Of a DNA stretch of 31,129 nt, positions 7,825-15,221 are shown piece by piece. The DNA lies in the IMG/VR virus record IMGVR_UViG_3300042892_001799, positions 1-31,129 of that record; one strand, written 5' to 3'. The position numbers and the translations under genes were made by a program. Numbering within the stretch: the first letter of the stretch is position 1; every line of letters starts with the position of its first letter. The notes under the pieces are model-generated. The model was not told where the DNA came from and ran no database searches. It worked only from the letters and a program-made list of their open reading frames with translations. Origin of the DNA: a virus.

Positions 7825-8765
7825 TATCTACGTGCTCGGCCCAATGCTGCTTTGGGTGCTGGTGCACCAGTTTCAAGGTCAGCACCTATATCGGCTCCAA
7901 CATCAGCACCTATATCAGCACCTATATCAGCACCTATATCGGCACCCATTTCGGCACCAGGTACTGGTGGAGGTGTCGCACCTGGCATACCGCTGGCGGC
8001 CATGCTGGTGTCTAGTGCGGCAGGTTGTCCTGTGACCACACCCAATGCTGTCTCCAGTTGTTGCTTGGCACCTTGTAAGTTTTGCACAAGTCCTTGCAAT
8101 GCACCAGTGACGTCAGTGTTGAACTGTGTGGCTTGTTCCATGCCAATTTGATTGCGAATTGAATCAACTAATGCAGGCAATTCTTTGAATTGCATTTCAG
8201 TGGTGTCTTCCAACATGCTTTGCATTTTGTCAACCATGTCTTGTGCAGCCAACACAACTTGTGCTTGTTGAACTTCTGATTCTTTCAAGAACTGGTATGC
8301 TCTACGCAGACGACTTTCGGCAGCCATCATTGCCTGACCAGCCACCATTTTTTGTTCGTCTGGAGTGAGAGTTTGTCCTGCTGCGCTTTTCTTCAATGCC
8401 TGAGCCATTTTAGGATCTTTGATATCCACAGTGTTCTGACTGCCCGATGGTGGAGGTGTAGTAGCAGTACTAGTGCTGGGATTAGTGCTGGATGAAGTAG
8501 GCGGAATTGGAACTTGTTCTTCTCGGATACGACTTGTCAATGCTTGTTCCATCATCACCAGTTTTAAGTACGCAGGGTTGCGTTCACTGGTATGACGGCT
8601 GGGGCTACGCTGATGTTCAGCAATGACTCCACGCACACGTTTCAGCATGGCCTGTGCTTCACGCACTGTGAGACGGTTCACAGGCATCTTGGTACCGAAG
8701 TAACTTTCAAATACTTTGGCTACTTGGCGGCTCTTTTTTGGTGTGGCCAGTTCGGTTAATTTCAT
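7824..8765 (-). CDS. Probable virion or assembly protein with GADI repeat, 313 aa
   Basis: A 313-residue protein of unknown function. Residues about 1-85 are basic and helical (MKLTELATPKKSRQVAKVFE, then RLTVREAQAMLKRVRGV). A Ser/Thr/Pro linker (PPTSSSTNPSTSTATTPPPS) follows, then a long helical region with MAAESRLRRAYQFLKESEVQQAQ, then a Pro/Gly/Ala tail with six tandem GADI/GADV/GADL units near residues 274-297. The modular make-up suits a head, scaffold or tail-assembly protein, but this is inference. A GCTAAATA late-type motif lies upstream with GAGGA before the ATG. It overlaps its upstream neighbour by four bases (ATGA). Confidence 0.7.
   Translation of the reverse strand: MKLTELATPKKSRQVAKVFESYFGTKMPVNRLTVREAQAMLKRVRGVIAEHQRSPSRHTSERNPAYLKLVMMEQALTSRIREEQVPIPPTSSSTNPSTSTATTPPPSGSQNTVDIKDPKMAQALKKSAAGQTLTPDEQKMVAGQAMMAAESRLRRAYQFLKESEVQQAQVVLAAQDMVDKMQSMLEDTTEMQFKELPALVDSIRNQIGMEQATQFNTDVTGALQGLVQNLQGAKQQLETALGVVTGQPAALDTSMAASGMPGATPPPVPGAEMGADIGADIGADIGADVGADIGADLETGAPAPKAALGRARR
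7879..7958. repeat. 12-bp in-frame tandem repeat (GADI units)
   Basis: About six and a half copies of a 12-base unit, plus-strand form atcagcacctat with single-base variants (tcggctccaac, atcggcacccat), inside the 313-residue protein gene. Each unit encodes Gly-Ala-Asp-Ile on the minus strand. Copy number is likely to vary by slippage, changing tail length without shifting frame. Confidence 0.85.
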
Positions 8766-9214
8766 TTGGCAAATCCTCTTAGTTGTAGATATTTAGCCGA
8801 ATTTAAACATTTTTCAAGTTCTTGATTCAGCAGGGTAAGGTTTTCAATTTTGGGTGCAAGTTTGGTACGCACCATTTCACGGAATTCGGGTCTGTTGCTA
8901 CAATCCGCTTGTCCACGGCGGCAATGGATGTCAGCTGTCAGCGTTTGTTTTTTGTTGTCTAGTATGCGGATGTTTTGTGCTAGTCGATACTGTTGCAAGT
9001 GATCTGCTACACACCAGCTCATGGCAGTTTTTTTACTGCTGAATGTGCTCACAAGATCGTCGCTGTGATACACTGCAAAGCCGGCTGATTCAGGTCGTAA
9101 ATGATACCTCCCAAATGCGACATATCCACCATGTTCGTCATCAATGATGAGTTCAGTGTACACACGCTTGAGTTCACGCTCGGCAAAGCGTTCTAATTTT
9201 TGTTCACGGGTCAT
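8762..9214 (-). CDS. Hypothetical protein, 150 aa
   Basis: A 150-residue protein with no family I recognise. It starts MTREQKLERFAERELKRVYT, a charged helix, followed by a mixed alpha/beta part (ELIIDDEHGGYVAFGRYHL and FAVYHSDDLVSTFSSKKTAM) and a C-terminal helical region (IENLTLLNQELEKCLNSAKY). Three cysteines (in SWCVAD, DIHCRRGQADC) are not in a clear zinc pattern. It overlaps both neighbours by four bases (ATGA at each end), so it is a coding gene in a coupled late-region operon. Confidence 0.65.
   Translation of the reverse strand: MTREQKLERFAERELKRVYTELIIDDEHGGYVAFGRYHLRPESAGFAVYHSDDLVSTFSSKKTAMSWCVADHLQQYRLAQNIRILDNKKQTLTADIHCRRGQADCSNRPEFREMVRTKLAPKIENLTLLNQELEKCLNSAKYLQLRGFAK
8790..8797 (-). 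promoter_or_regulatory. Putative late promoter (GCTAAATA)
   Basis: GCTAAATA on the minus strand, inside the end of the 150-residue protein gene and about 24 bases before the ATG of the 313-residue protein gene, with AGAGGA between. It is the same octamer as upstream of the tailspike. T4 late promoters read TATAAATA, so this is a degenerate match. Confidence 0.4.
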
Positions 9215-9477
9215 AAGGTACGAACGTAATGTGTGGCCAGCCAGCCTACTGCACCCAATAAAACACCAATGATACCTATGCCCCAGGCAATCAGTTGGTC
9301 ATTGCGTTTTTCGCCCATTTTGCGCACAATGCCATGCACTTCTGTGACCATGTGTTTGACTTCACTGACTTCTTTTTCCACTGTCTCTACTTTGAGTTCC
9401 AGCATGCGGTAACGTTCTGCACACAATTCAACATGTGCTTCGAGACTTTTCTTTTCGATGTCAGTGGTATCAACCAT
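9211..9477 (-). CDS. Small coiled-coil membrane protein (XhlA-like layout)
   Basis: 88 residues. Residues 1-60 form an amphipathic, charged helix with heptad character (YRMLELKVETVEKEVSEVKH), and residues about 64-85 form a single hydrophobic transmembrane segment (LIAWGIGIIGVLLGAVGWLA). The layout, a coiled coil followed by one C-terminal membrane anchor, is that of the XhlA/haemolysin-like phage proteins associated with holins. That makes a lysis or membrane-anchoring role possible, but no endolysin is visible nearby. GGAGC lies before the ATG, and GGTAAATA at 9496-9503 may be a late promoter. The gene overlaps the next (9211-9214) and the previous (9470-9477). Confidence 0.7.
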   Translation of the reverse strand: MVDTTDIEKKSLEAHVELCAERYRMLELKVETVEKEVSEVKHMVTEVHGIVRKMGEKRNDQLIAWGIGIIGVLLGAVGWLATHYVRTL

Positions 9478-9913
9478 GGTCGGGCTCCAATGAGTTATTT
9501 ACCGTTTGAAACCAAATGTTTTGATTGACGCCTTGTGCATGCAAAGTAGCAGTGACTACTTCTGCTTCGTCTAGGCCTGTGACCATGGGCACACCTTCGC
9601 AGTCGCCAACAAGTCCGTCTAAATCATCGCTGCCAAAATTGCTGCCAAGTACACCTTCGGATTCTACGTCAAATTCAAAGTGCCATCCATCAGTGTGTTT
9701 TGTAGGTGGCACCACATTCATAGGCTGTGTTCGCAGACTCATTATTTGCAGCAAACTCTCCCAGTTGCGTTGCTGATTACGACTGCGATTCCATTGTTCG
9801 GGAGTGTCGATTACTAGGCCTGTTTTGGTAGTAAACGGCAATTGCTGTGGGCGGAGATGTCCTGTGACACCAGTGAAGGTACAATCAAAAAGGGTGCGGC
9901 ACAAGACTTTCAT
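9470..9913 (-). CDS. Conserved phage hypothetical protein, 147 aa
   Basis: From the ATG at 9913 the protein begins MKVLCRTLFDCTFTGVTGHL and contains NRSRNQQRNWESLLQIMSLR, a pattern I recall from uncharacterised proteins of T4-like marine phages. The C-terminal half is acidic (DSDD-type stretch GSNFGSDDLDGLVGDCEG). Cys11 and two other cysteines are present but form no clear motif. An ATG at 9922 and a TTG further up are alternative starts, none with a good ribosome site. A GTTAAATA motif (9922-9929) lies immediately upstream. The gene begins right after the terminator of the neighbouring monocistronic unit, so it must be transcribed from its own start or by read-through. Confidence 0.7.
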   Translation of the reverse strand: MKVLCRTLFDCTFTGVTGHLRPQQLPFTTKTGLVIDTPEQWNRSRNQQRNWESLLQIMSLRTQPMNVVPPTKHTDGWHFEFDVESEGVLGSNFGSDDLDGLVGDCEGVPMVTGLDEAEVVTATLHAQGVNQNIWFQTVNNSLEPDHG

Positions 9914-9931
9914 TATGTGCATATTTAACGC

Positions 9932-9966
9932 CAAAAAGAAACCCTGGATTTTTTACGTCCAGGGTT
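9932..9966 (-). terminator. Rho-independent terminator of the 142-aa protein gene
   Basis: On the minus strand, AACCCTGGA pairs perfectly with TCCAGGGTT across a nine-base loop (stem arms 9958-9966 and 9940-9948), followed by TCTTTTTG. It begins about 20 bases after the stop codon of the 142-residue protein gene and is one of only two clear intrinsic terminators I found. Confidence 0.88.
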
Positions 9967-9984
9967 GCATTGGAACTAAACTGA

Positions 9985-10413
9985 TTACAGGTTAGTGAAT
10001 GTTGCACTAGCAGCAACGTTGGCAGTTGGAATACCAATGTTCAAGCCGCCTGTGGCGTTGGCTGTTTGAGCAGCAGCAACCAACTGAGCAGTTGTGTAAC
10101 CACCAGCTGGGTACAATGCCAGGTTGATAGTACCGGCTGTTGCACCTGCTTGATAGAAAGCAATGGTACTGCCAGGAACTGTCAATCCAGCACCTGATTG
10201 AACTGCTTGCAACACATTGTTCAAGTAACCGTTGACGTTACCAGCATTGGTAAGTGCAGCGTTTGCTGTCAATGTGAAGAATTGCAGTTGTGGTCCAGAC
10301 AACATCACTGGGCCTTGGGCCGCAACGTTTGCTGTTCCAGAGATTGAACCGTTGGCTACGTCCAGTGCAAATACTGGTTGTGTGGTTCCGTTTGTTTTTG
10401 TAAACTGTGCCAT
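9985..10413 (-). CDS. Nearly uncharged Ala/Gly/Thr-rich virion protein candidate, 142 aa
   Basis: The protein is made almost wholly of small and polar uncharged residues. In 142 residues I find only Lys6 and Asp18 as charged side chains, with no Arg, Glu, His, Cys or Trp. Representative stretches are VANGSISGTANVAAQGPVML and YPAGGYTTAQLVAAAQTANA. It has no signal peptide and no long hydrophobic helix, so it is more likely a packed beta-rich structural protein (decoration, tube or fibre component) than a membrane protein. The transcription unit is self-contained: a canonical TATAAATA late promoter 45 bases upstream, a strong AAAGGA ribosome site, and an intrinsic terminator downstream. Together these suggest abundant late expression. 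I do not recognise the family. Confidence 0.78.
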   Translation of the reverse strand: MAQFTKTNGTTQPVFALDVANGSISGTANVAAQGPVMLSGPQLQFFTLTANAALTNAGNVNGYLNNVLQAVQSGAGLTVPGSTIAFYQAGATAGTINLALYPAGGYTTAQLVAAAQTANATGGLNIGIPTANVAASATFTNL

Positions 10414-10457
10414 AATAAATTTCCTTTAAAGTTAAGTGGTCTCGGTGGACCTGCTTT

Positions 10458-10465
10458 TATTTATA
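10458..10465 (-). promoter_or_regulatory. Canonical T4-type late promoter (TATAAATA)
   Basis: An exact TATAAATA on the minus strand, 45 bases before the ATG of the 142-residue protein gene and just after the end of the 638-residue protein gene. This is the gp55/gp33-dependent late element of T4. The 5' leader contains GGTC and GACC arms flanking CACCGA, which could form a small hairpin, followed by AAAGGA. Confidence 0.75.
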
Positions 10466-10478
10466 CAATCGGTAAAAA

Positions 10479-12395
10479 TTAGCCCTGTTGCGGATTATTT
10501 CTTGCTTGATTTCTTGCAGAGAAATCAAACCTATTTACTGCTTTGCTGTAGCCTGCAGGGGTGGCCATGACCCAACCTTCGTGTCCAGGATCTTTCAAAT
10601 CCAGTTGACGCAGTACATCCAACTTCAAGTCGTGCAACAACAAGAACAAGGTAAATGCTGCGGCCATGCCCTCTGTGTTTGAAGTAGGGCTTTGTAGGTA
10701 TTCTACAATGTTGGCAAATTTACGTGGGGTTACCTTGGTCTGCAGCCAATCACCAAACCCTGCCAACAAGTTGTCAAAGTTGCCCCCAGGTTGTTTGATT
10801 CTAAAGTTGATGTAGTCCACACACAGTTTTGCTAGATCTGTGAGTTGTTGTCTTTTTAGTTCAGCAGGGTTGAACAAGATGTCAACAGCAGCACCTTTGT
10901 CTCGCACCAGTGCTTTGATTTGTTTTGCAAGATCTGTGTTTGGCATCATTTCTTTGGCAAAGATAGGTTCGATCAACAACAGGCCCGGAACATCATTGAA
11001 CTTTACACGCCGCAATGGTTGCTTGGGGTCACCTGCATCCGAGTACATGGTGTGCATGGCAACACCAACTGTGCTGTTGCCTATACGCTGACCCAATGCA
11101 CTTTTTGCAGGAATACGATACTGCACTGTGTTGGGTTTGAACACATAGTTGCCGGCTTCTAGTGGCGGGGTGTTCATGTACAACAAGTCACCTTGTACAT
11201 AACCACGAAAGTTAGTGGGCAGAGATGCTTCTAACATAGGCCACAATGTGGCATAAGTTTGAATAAGTCCAGATCTGTCACCTGAGCGTGTGTTTTGTAT
11301 ATTAGCCATCATTCGGGGACTGGTGGCCAGGCCGTCATAGCCCTTGGCTTCGAACCCAGATCCATCTGTGAGCACAAACTCACCAGTGTCAGGTTTACGA
11401 CCAAAGTACACAGCAGGCATACCGTCCCACTTTACACTGGTAGTGGTTCCTGGACTGGCAGCGGCCTGGTCAAGTATGTTCAATGCTTCTGCAGCACCAC
11501 GGCTGCCTTTGCGAAACACTAGATCTTCTAGGTGTTCAATACCCTTGGCTCTGCCGCCCACATTGCCTTCATCGGCTTCGTAGATGCGATATGGATTGAC
11601 CGCTTCACGTTCTACCAAGGGCTGCATGCCTTGGTTGACAATTCTATCACGCAGTCGTGCCAGGAAATAAGTGTCAGCATCTTCTGTCACTGCATCAGGT
11701 TGTTGTAGACCTTCCTTGGTCAAGTACTCACGGAAATCTTTGATCTTGGCTTCCCGATCCTTGTCCTTGGCCAAGGCAGCAAATATGGTTTCCACTGTGC
11801 TGAGGTTTTCTCTTGTGGCTTTTGGACCAAGAATCATACGTGCTGCTTCGTCAGGATCCATGGTCAGCAGTTGATTGCTGGTTCTACTGAACACCCCATT
11901 GGCACCCAGTTTGAGTCCATAGTGTTTGGCCAGGCTTGACATCAACACAGCACGATTCATGCCTTTGTAGGCCGATCCTGCACCTTGGTTGTAGTAAAAT
12001 GTGCCCCAGTCCAAGTTGGGAAAGAACATGAAGTCAGTTTGCACATAGCCCAAGTCAGGACGTCCTTGTATGGGTGTACGCAGGTGTACTTCTCCGCCCT
12101 TTTTGATCCATTCAGCAGGCGGCAGTTTGTGTCCCACAATCCATTGTGTTAGTTTGGCAGCCAATTGTTCTTTTGACACTTGGTTGGCATCCACAGCAAG
12201 ATCCATGTCTCCTGACGTAGGTGCTTTACCAGTGCTGCCCAACCAACGCTCACGTGGAAACTCTATGCCTGTGAGTTGTTCAAGCCAGGCCACTGTGGCA
12301 GGCACATCGCTTTGATTGATGCGACCTGTGAGTGGCTGACCTTCTGCATCCTTGAATACGTTGCCGCCTTCTAATAGTGTGCGTAGGCTTTTCAT
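10479..12395 (-). CDS. DUF6267-like protein with two nucleotidyltransferase-like regions, 638 aa
   Basis: A large protein conserved in T4-like marine phages, which I associate with DUF6267. The N-terminal third shows a Pol-beta-type nucleotidyltransferase pattern: WLGSTGKAPTSGDMDLAVD near residues 52-70 (GS followed by D-x-D), then a third acidic strand GYVQTDFMFF near 116-125. The central part has SVKWDGMPAVYFG near residues 323-335, resembling the KxDG motif I of covalent nucleotidyltransferases (DNA/RNA ligases, capping enzymes), followed by GYVQGDLLY and a NYVFKPN segment that could be motifs III and IV. No zinc finger or membrane segment is seen. A nucleotidyl-transfer role (end repair, tRNA or DNA modification) is therefore plausible but unproven. 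It overlaps its upstream neighbour by four bases and has a start with no distinct ribosome site. Confidence 0.75.
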   Translation of the reverse strand: MKSLRTLLEGGNVFKDAEGQPLTGRINQSDVPATVAWLEQLTGIEFPRERWLGSTGKAPTSGDMDLAVDANQVSKEQLAAKLTQWIVGHKLPPAEWIKKGGEVHLRTPIQGRPDLGYVQTDFMFFPNLDWGTFYYNQGAGSAYKGMNRAVLMSSLAKHYGLKLGANGVFSRTSNQLLTMDPDEAARMILGPKATRENLSTVETIFAALAKDKDREAKIKDFREYLTKEGLQQPDAVTEDADTYFLARLRDRIVNQGMQPLVEREAVNPYRIYEADEGNVGGRAKGIEHLEDLVFRKGSRGAAEALNILDQAAASPGTTTSVKWDGMPAVYFGRKPDTGEFVLTDGSGFEAKGYDGLATSPRMMANIQNTRSGDRSGLIQTYATLWPMLEASLPTNFRGYVQGDLLYMNTPPLEAGNYVFKPNTVQYRIPAKSALGQRIGNSTVGVAMHTMYSDAGDPKQPLRRVKFNDVPGLLLIEPIFAKEMMPNTDLAKQIKALVRDKGAAVDILFNPAELKRQQLTDLAKLCVDYINFRIKQPGGNFDNLLAGFGDWLQTKVTPRKFANIVEYLQSPTSNTEGMAAAFTLFLLLHDLKLDVLRQLDLKDPGHEGWVMATPAGYSKAVNRFDFSARNQARNNPQQG

Positions 12396-13243
12396 GGGTT
12401 TAACTTTTTAATTTCTGCAGTAATAATTTTTACTAATTCGCCTTCGACTGGGTCTCGAGGATCTAATAGATGTCCATCTAATAGTACATCTCCCGACGGA
12501 GACATAGTAATTGTTGGTTCTGAACTGGCTGGAGTTGGCATCATGCTCATGATCAATGAATGTACGTTAGTACTCACCGGGCTTCGGTAGTTTAATTTAG
12601 TGCTGCCAATTTTGAATTTTCCAGCAGGATCCAACATGATAATTGGCATTTTATTTGCGGCAGCTGGCGCACGATTTTTAGCAGAGTTAAACTGCATCAA
12701 TGACCGCATGTCGTATGTGGCTTTGGAAAGATTTCGCCATTGCTGGAACTGTCCTTGCGGAGTAGATGGGGGTGAGTTATAATTCAGAATAGACTGAATG
12801 CTGCTTCGCAATTCAGATAATAAAATACTGGCTTCAGATTGAGATTTGTTATCTACATAACGAGGAAACTGAGAAAAATCATTACCTAACTGATTGTCTA
12901 AAAAGAACCCATAAACACGATTCATAAAACTGTTTGATAGTCCTTGCTTGACTCTCGGAGGTAATGCGCCTGGTGATTTTGCACCTGTGGATTGCATGGC
13001 ATTACTCAGACTCTGATTCCAGTTGGCTAGTTCGTCTGCAGCCATTTGATCGATAAGTGGATCGGCGGCTGCCGCGGCTTTGGCTCTCATATCTCCGTAA
13101 GCACTAGCCGAATCGCCCGGTCTGGTTAACCCAGCTTGGGCAAAATTATAAGCATCTAATTTGTCGCCTAATGCACCAATCACAGCACCGGGATTGATGG
13201 CTTCTTGTATGGGTTTTTTAGCAGTGATTTCAAAGATCTGCAT
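12392..13243 (-). CDS. Conserved phage hypothetical protein, 283 aa
   Basis: A 283-residue soluble protein beginning MQIFEITAKKPIQEAINPGA, the same sort of short N-terminal peptide (M-x-I-x-E-I/V) seen on other uncharacterised late genes here. An Ala-rich helical N-terminal half (RAKAAAAADPLIDQMAADEL) is followed by a Ser/Asn/Gln-rich middle and a C-terminal beta part (GDVLLDGHLLDPRDPVEGEL). No catalytic motif is visible. It is translationally coupled by ATGA to the 638-residue protein gene, and overlaps the preceding small gene by 14 bases. Function unknown; virion or assembly role guessed from position only. Confidence 0.65.
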   Translation of the reverse strand: MQIFEITAKKPIQEAINPGAVIGALGDKLDAYNFAQAGLTRPGDSASAYGDMRAKAAAAADPLIDQMAADELANWNQSLSNAMQSTGAKSPGALPPRVKQGLSNSFMNRVYGFFLDNQLGNDFSQFPRYVDNKSQSEASILLSELRSSIQSILNYNSPPSTPQGQFQQWRNLSKATYDMRSLMQFNSAKNRAPAAANKMPIIMLDPAGKFKIGSTKLNYRSPVSTNVHSLIMSMMPTPASSEPTITMSPSGDVLLDGHLLDPRDPVEGELVKIITAEIKKLNP

Positions 13244-13517
13244 TGGTTCTCCTTACGGACCGTGAGAACTTGCTGGTGTCTCTGTGACGTATTGCATTCA
13301 GCAGTTTGCGTTGAAGATTCTCTGCTTGATCTGGCGAGAATTCAGCGTCGATTTGTTCCAGCAAACGAATGGCTGTTTCTATTAGGTTGCTGGCGCGAGT
13401 TTCTATGATGGCTCTGCGATCACGTTCTATGTACAAACTGTCCAGTTCTTCTAATATGCTTTTAGTTTTCTTTTGCATTTGCTCAAGGGCCTTTGGATTA
13501 TTTAGTGGAAACGTCAT
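13230..13517 (-). CDS. Small helical conserved protein, 95 aa
   Basis: 95 residues, nearly all predicted helical and highly charged: KTKSILEELDSLYIERDRRA, then AIIETRASNLIETAIRLLEQ, then a basic tail RHRDTSKFSRSVRRT. This resembles a small coiled-coil protein common next to structural genes of T4-like marine phages, function unknown. It is the first gene of the minus-strand run and lies head to head with the plus-strand fibre gene, 30 bases apart. No Shine-Dalgarno stands out before the ATG. Confidence 0.7.
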   Translation of the reverse strand: MTFPLNNPKALEQMQKKTKSILEELDSLYIERDRRAIIETRASNLIETAIRLLEQIDAEFSPDQAENLQRKLLNAIRHRDTSKFSRSVRRTNADL

Positions 13518-13520
13518 TGC

Positions 13521-13528
13521 AATAAATA
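13521..13528 (+). promoter_or_regulatory. Putative late promoter (AATAAATA) for the repetitive fibre gene
   Basis: AATAAATA on the plus strand about 20 bases before the ATG at 13548, with AAGGA between. It differs from the T4 late consensus by one base. It lies in the 30-base gap between divergent genes, so it may be the sole signal for the only long plus-strand structural gene. Confidence 0.6.
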
Positions 13529-13547
13529 TCTAATACAAGGAACCAGT

Positions 13548-15221
13548 ATGACTAGTCAGATCAATCCCAACGATATAAACGGTGATTACCCCGTGGCAGG
13601 TGTCAGTAACAACACGCAGGGCATGCGTGACAATTTTACTAACATCAAGACAAATTTTCAATATGCAGAGGACGAAATAAATGATCTGCAGTCAAAAGGT
13701 GTGTTCAAAGCAGCATTAACTGGCACCACTTTGGACAACAACATGGCCAACAACGTGATCTACAATGCACAAGTACGCGGCATAGCAGGCACTGTTGTAA
13801 CCATTGCAGCCACTTCGGGCACTGTGAACATAGACTGCAATGCTGGTCCTTATCAAACCATATCAATAACTGGCAACATTACTCTAGCATTTAACAGCGC
13901 AACTTGGCCACCTTCGGGCACATTTGGCATGATACGATTGCGAGTCACTGTAGATGCCGCAGGACGTACCATGACCTTGCCTGCCAGTGTGTCGCAGGGC
14001 ACAAATACCATACAAGGACTGTTATCTAATGTGTTGACGTTTGCCGCTGCTGGCACATTTGAATTTGGATTTAGCACAATCAATGCTGGTGCTACCATTG
14101 CCATGTATGATTTTGTTAGACCGTTAGATTATTACACTGACACAGTGACCATTGCAAACACTGCTGTCAGCACCAATGCAGGCACAGGTGCGCTGATTGT
14201 GGCTGGTGGTGTGGGTGTTAGTGGCAATCTATATGTGACCGGCGATATTGTGGGCAACATTGTGGTCATTGGTTCTACATTTGTTGGCAACGTTACCGCT
14301 GGCAACTTGCTTACTGGTGGACTGGTCAGTGCCACGGGCAATGTCACCGGCAGTAATTTACGCACAGGCGGATTGGTATCTGCAACTGGTAACGTCACTG
14401 GTGGTAACTTGCTTTCTACCACACTAAGTTTGAGTGGTAATATACTCAGTGCTATCAATACCACGGCCAATATCACAACCACAGCCAATATTTCTGTGGG
14501 CAATGTGTTGATCAACGGCATTACTAACAGCACAGGCAACGTCACTGGTGGTAACTTACGCACCACTGGGCAGATGTCGGCTTCAGGTAACGTCACTGGA
14601 GGCAATGTCAGCACAGCAGGGTTGATCACTGCTGTAGGTAACGTCACTGGAGGCAATCTCAATACTGGTGCTCAAGTGATAGCCACTGGCAACATCACTG
14701 GTGGCAATGTGATTTCAGTGGCTCTTGTGGAAGGAGCAATAGTAAGTGCTACAGGAAACGTCATTGGTGGCAATGTCAGCAGTGGTGCTCAAATAGTAGC
14801 CACAGGCAACATCACTGGTGGTAACGTACTCACTGCAGGTCTTGTAAGTGTCACAGGCAACATCACAGGCGGTAATGTGCTGGGCGGTGCCAACGTCAAT
14901 GCCACCCTGTTTACAGGCACTACCATATCAGTTGCAGCCAACATTTCTGGTGGTAATATATTGAGCGGTGCTGTGGTATCTGCTGTGGGCAACGCTAGAA
15001 TACTTTCTGGTACCGCTGTACCAGCAGGTGGTACAGCAGGTGCAGGTTACAGAATGTCCAGCACCACCAACTTTGGTATATTCTTTGGGTCAGGTGCACC
15101 TACCTTGAGTGCTGCCCAAGGATCGTTGTACATGCGTACAGACGGTAGTGCTACCAGTGACAGGATGTATGTCAACACTGACGGTGCCACTGCCTGGACT
15201 CCTGTGATCACAGCGTCTTAA
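13548..15221 (+). CDS. Repetitive tail-fibre-like structural protein, 557 aa
   Basis: The N-terminus (MTSQINPNDINGDYPVAGVS, then NNTQGMRDNFTNIKTNF) resembles attachment domains of fibre or tail proteins. Residues about 70-190 form a Gly/Thr/Ala beta-rich domain. Residues about 225-485 are built from roughly a dozen 17-residue units of the type GNVTGGNLLTGGLVSAT, suggesting a repeated beta-solenoid shaft. The C-terminus (FFGSGAPTLSAAQGSLYMRT, then DRMYVNTDGATAWTPV) looks like a compact trimerisation or tip module often found at the end of phage fibres. Charged residues are rare throughout. It is on the plus strand with AAGGA before the ATG and a late-type promoter. Its stop overlaps that of the convergent radical SAM gene by four bases, with no terminator between. 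Confidence 0.8.
   Translation: MTSQINPNDINGDYPVAGVSNNTQGMRDNFTNIKTNFQYAEDEINDLQSKGVFKAALTGTTLDNNMANNVIYNAQVRGIAGTVVTIAATSGTVNIDCNAGPYQTISITGNITLAFNSATWPPSGTFGMIRLRVTVDAAGRTMTLPASVSQGTNTIQGLLSNVLTFAAAGTFEFGFSTINAGATIAMYDFVRPLDYYTDTVTIANTAVSTNAGTGALIVAGGVGVSGNLYVTGDIVGNIVVIGSTFVGNVTAGNLLTGGLVSATGNVTGSNLRTGGLVSATGNVTGGNLLSTTLSLSGNILSAINTTANITTTANISVGNVLINGITNSTGNVTGGNLRTTGQMSASGNVTGGNVSTAGLITAVGNVTGGNLNTGAQVIATGNITGGNVISVALVEGAIVSATGNVIGGNVSSGAQIVATGNITGGNVLTAGLVSVTGNITGGNVLGGANVNATLFTGTTISVAANISGGNILSGAVVSAVGNARILSGTAVPAGGTAGAGYRMSSTTNFGIFFGSGAPTLSAAQGSLYMRTDGSATSDRMYVNTDGATAWTPVITAS
14286..14960 (+). repeat. 51-bp coding repeat array (17-residue GNVTGGN units)
   Basis: Degenerate 51-base units with a core such as ggcaacgtcactggtggtaac, seen near 14337, 14389, 14537, 14588, 14637, 14688, 14754, 14806, 14857 and 14938. 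Adjacent cores are usually 51 bases apart, with a few longer insertions. Each encodes G-N-V/I-T-G-G-N plus a variable 10-residue stretch. The array can recombine to lengthen or shorten the shaft. Confidence 0.85.

Noticed and set aside
7643-8151. Plus-strand open frames across the GADI repeat region
   Set aside because: They are low-complexity shadows of the 12-bp repeat (Ser-Ala-Pro or His-Leu-Tyr runs) opposite a clear minus-strand gene with coupled neighbours.
14132-14662. Long open frame on the minus strand (176 codons) inside the fibre gene
   Set aside because: It mirrors the 17-residue repeats of the plus-strand gene, is a repetitive Leu/Pro/Val pattern (such as LPPVTLP), and has no own start signal; it is a shadow of the repeat.
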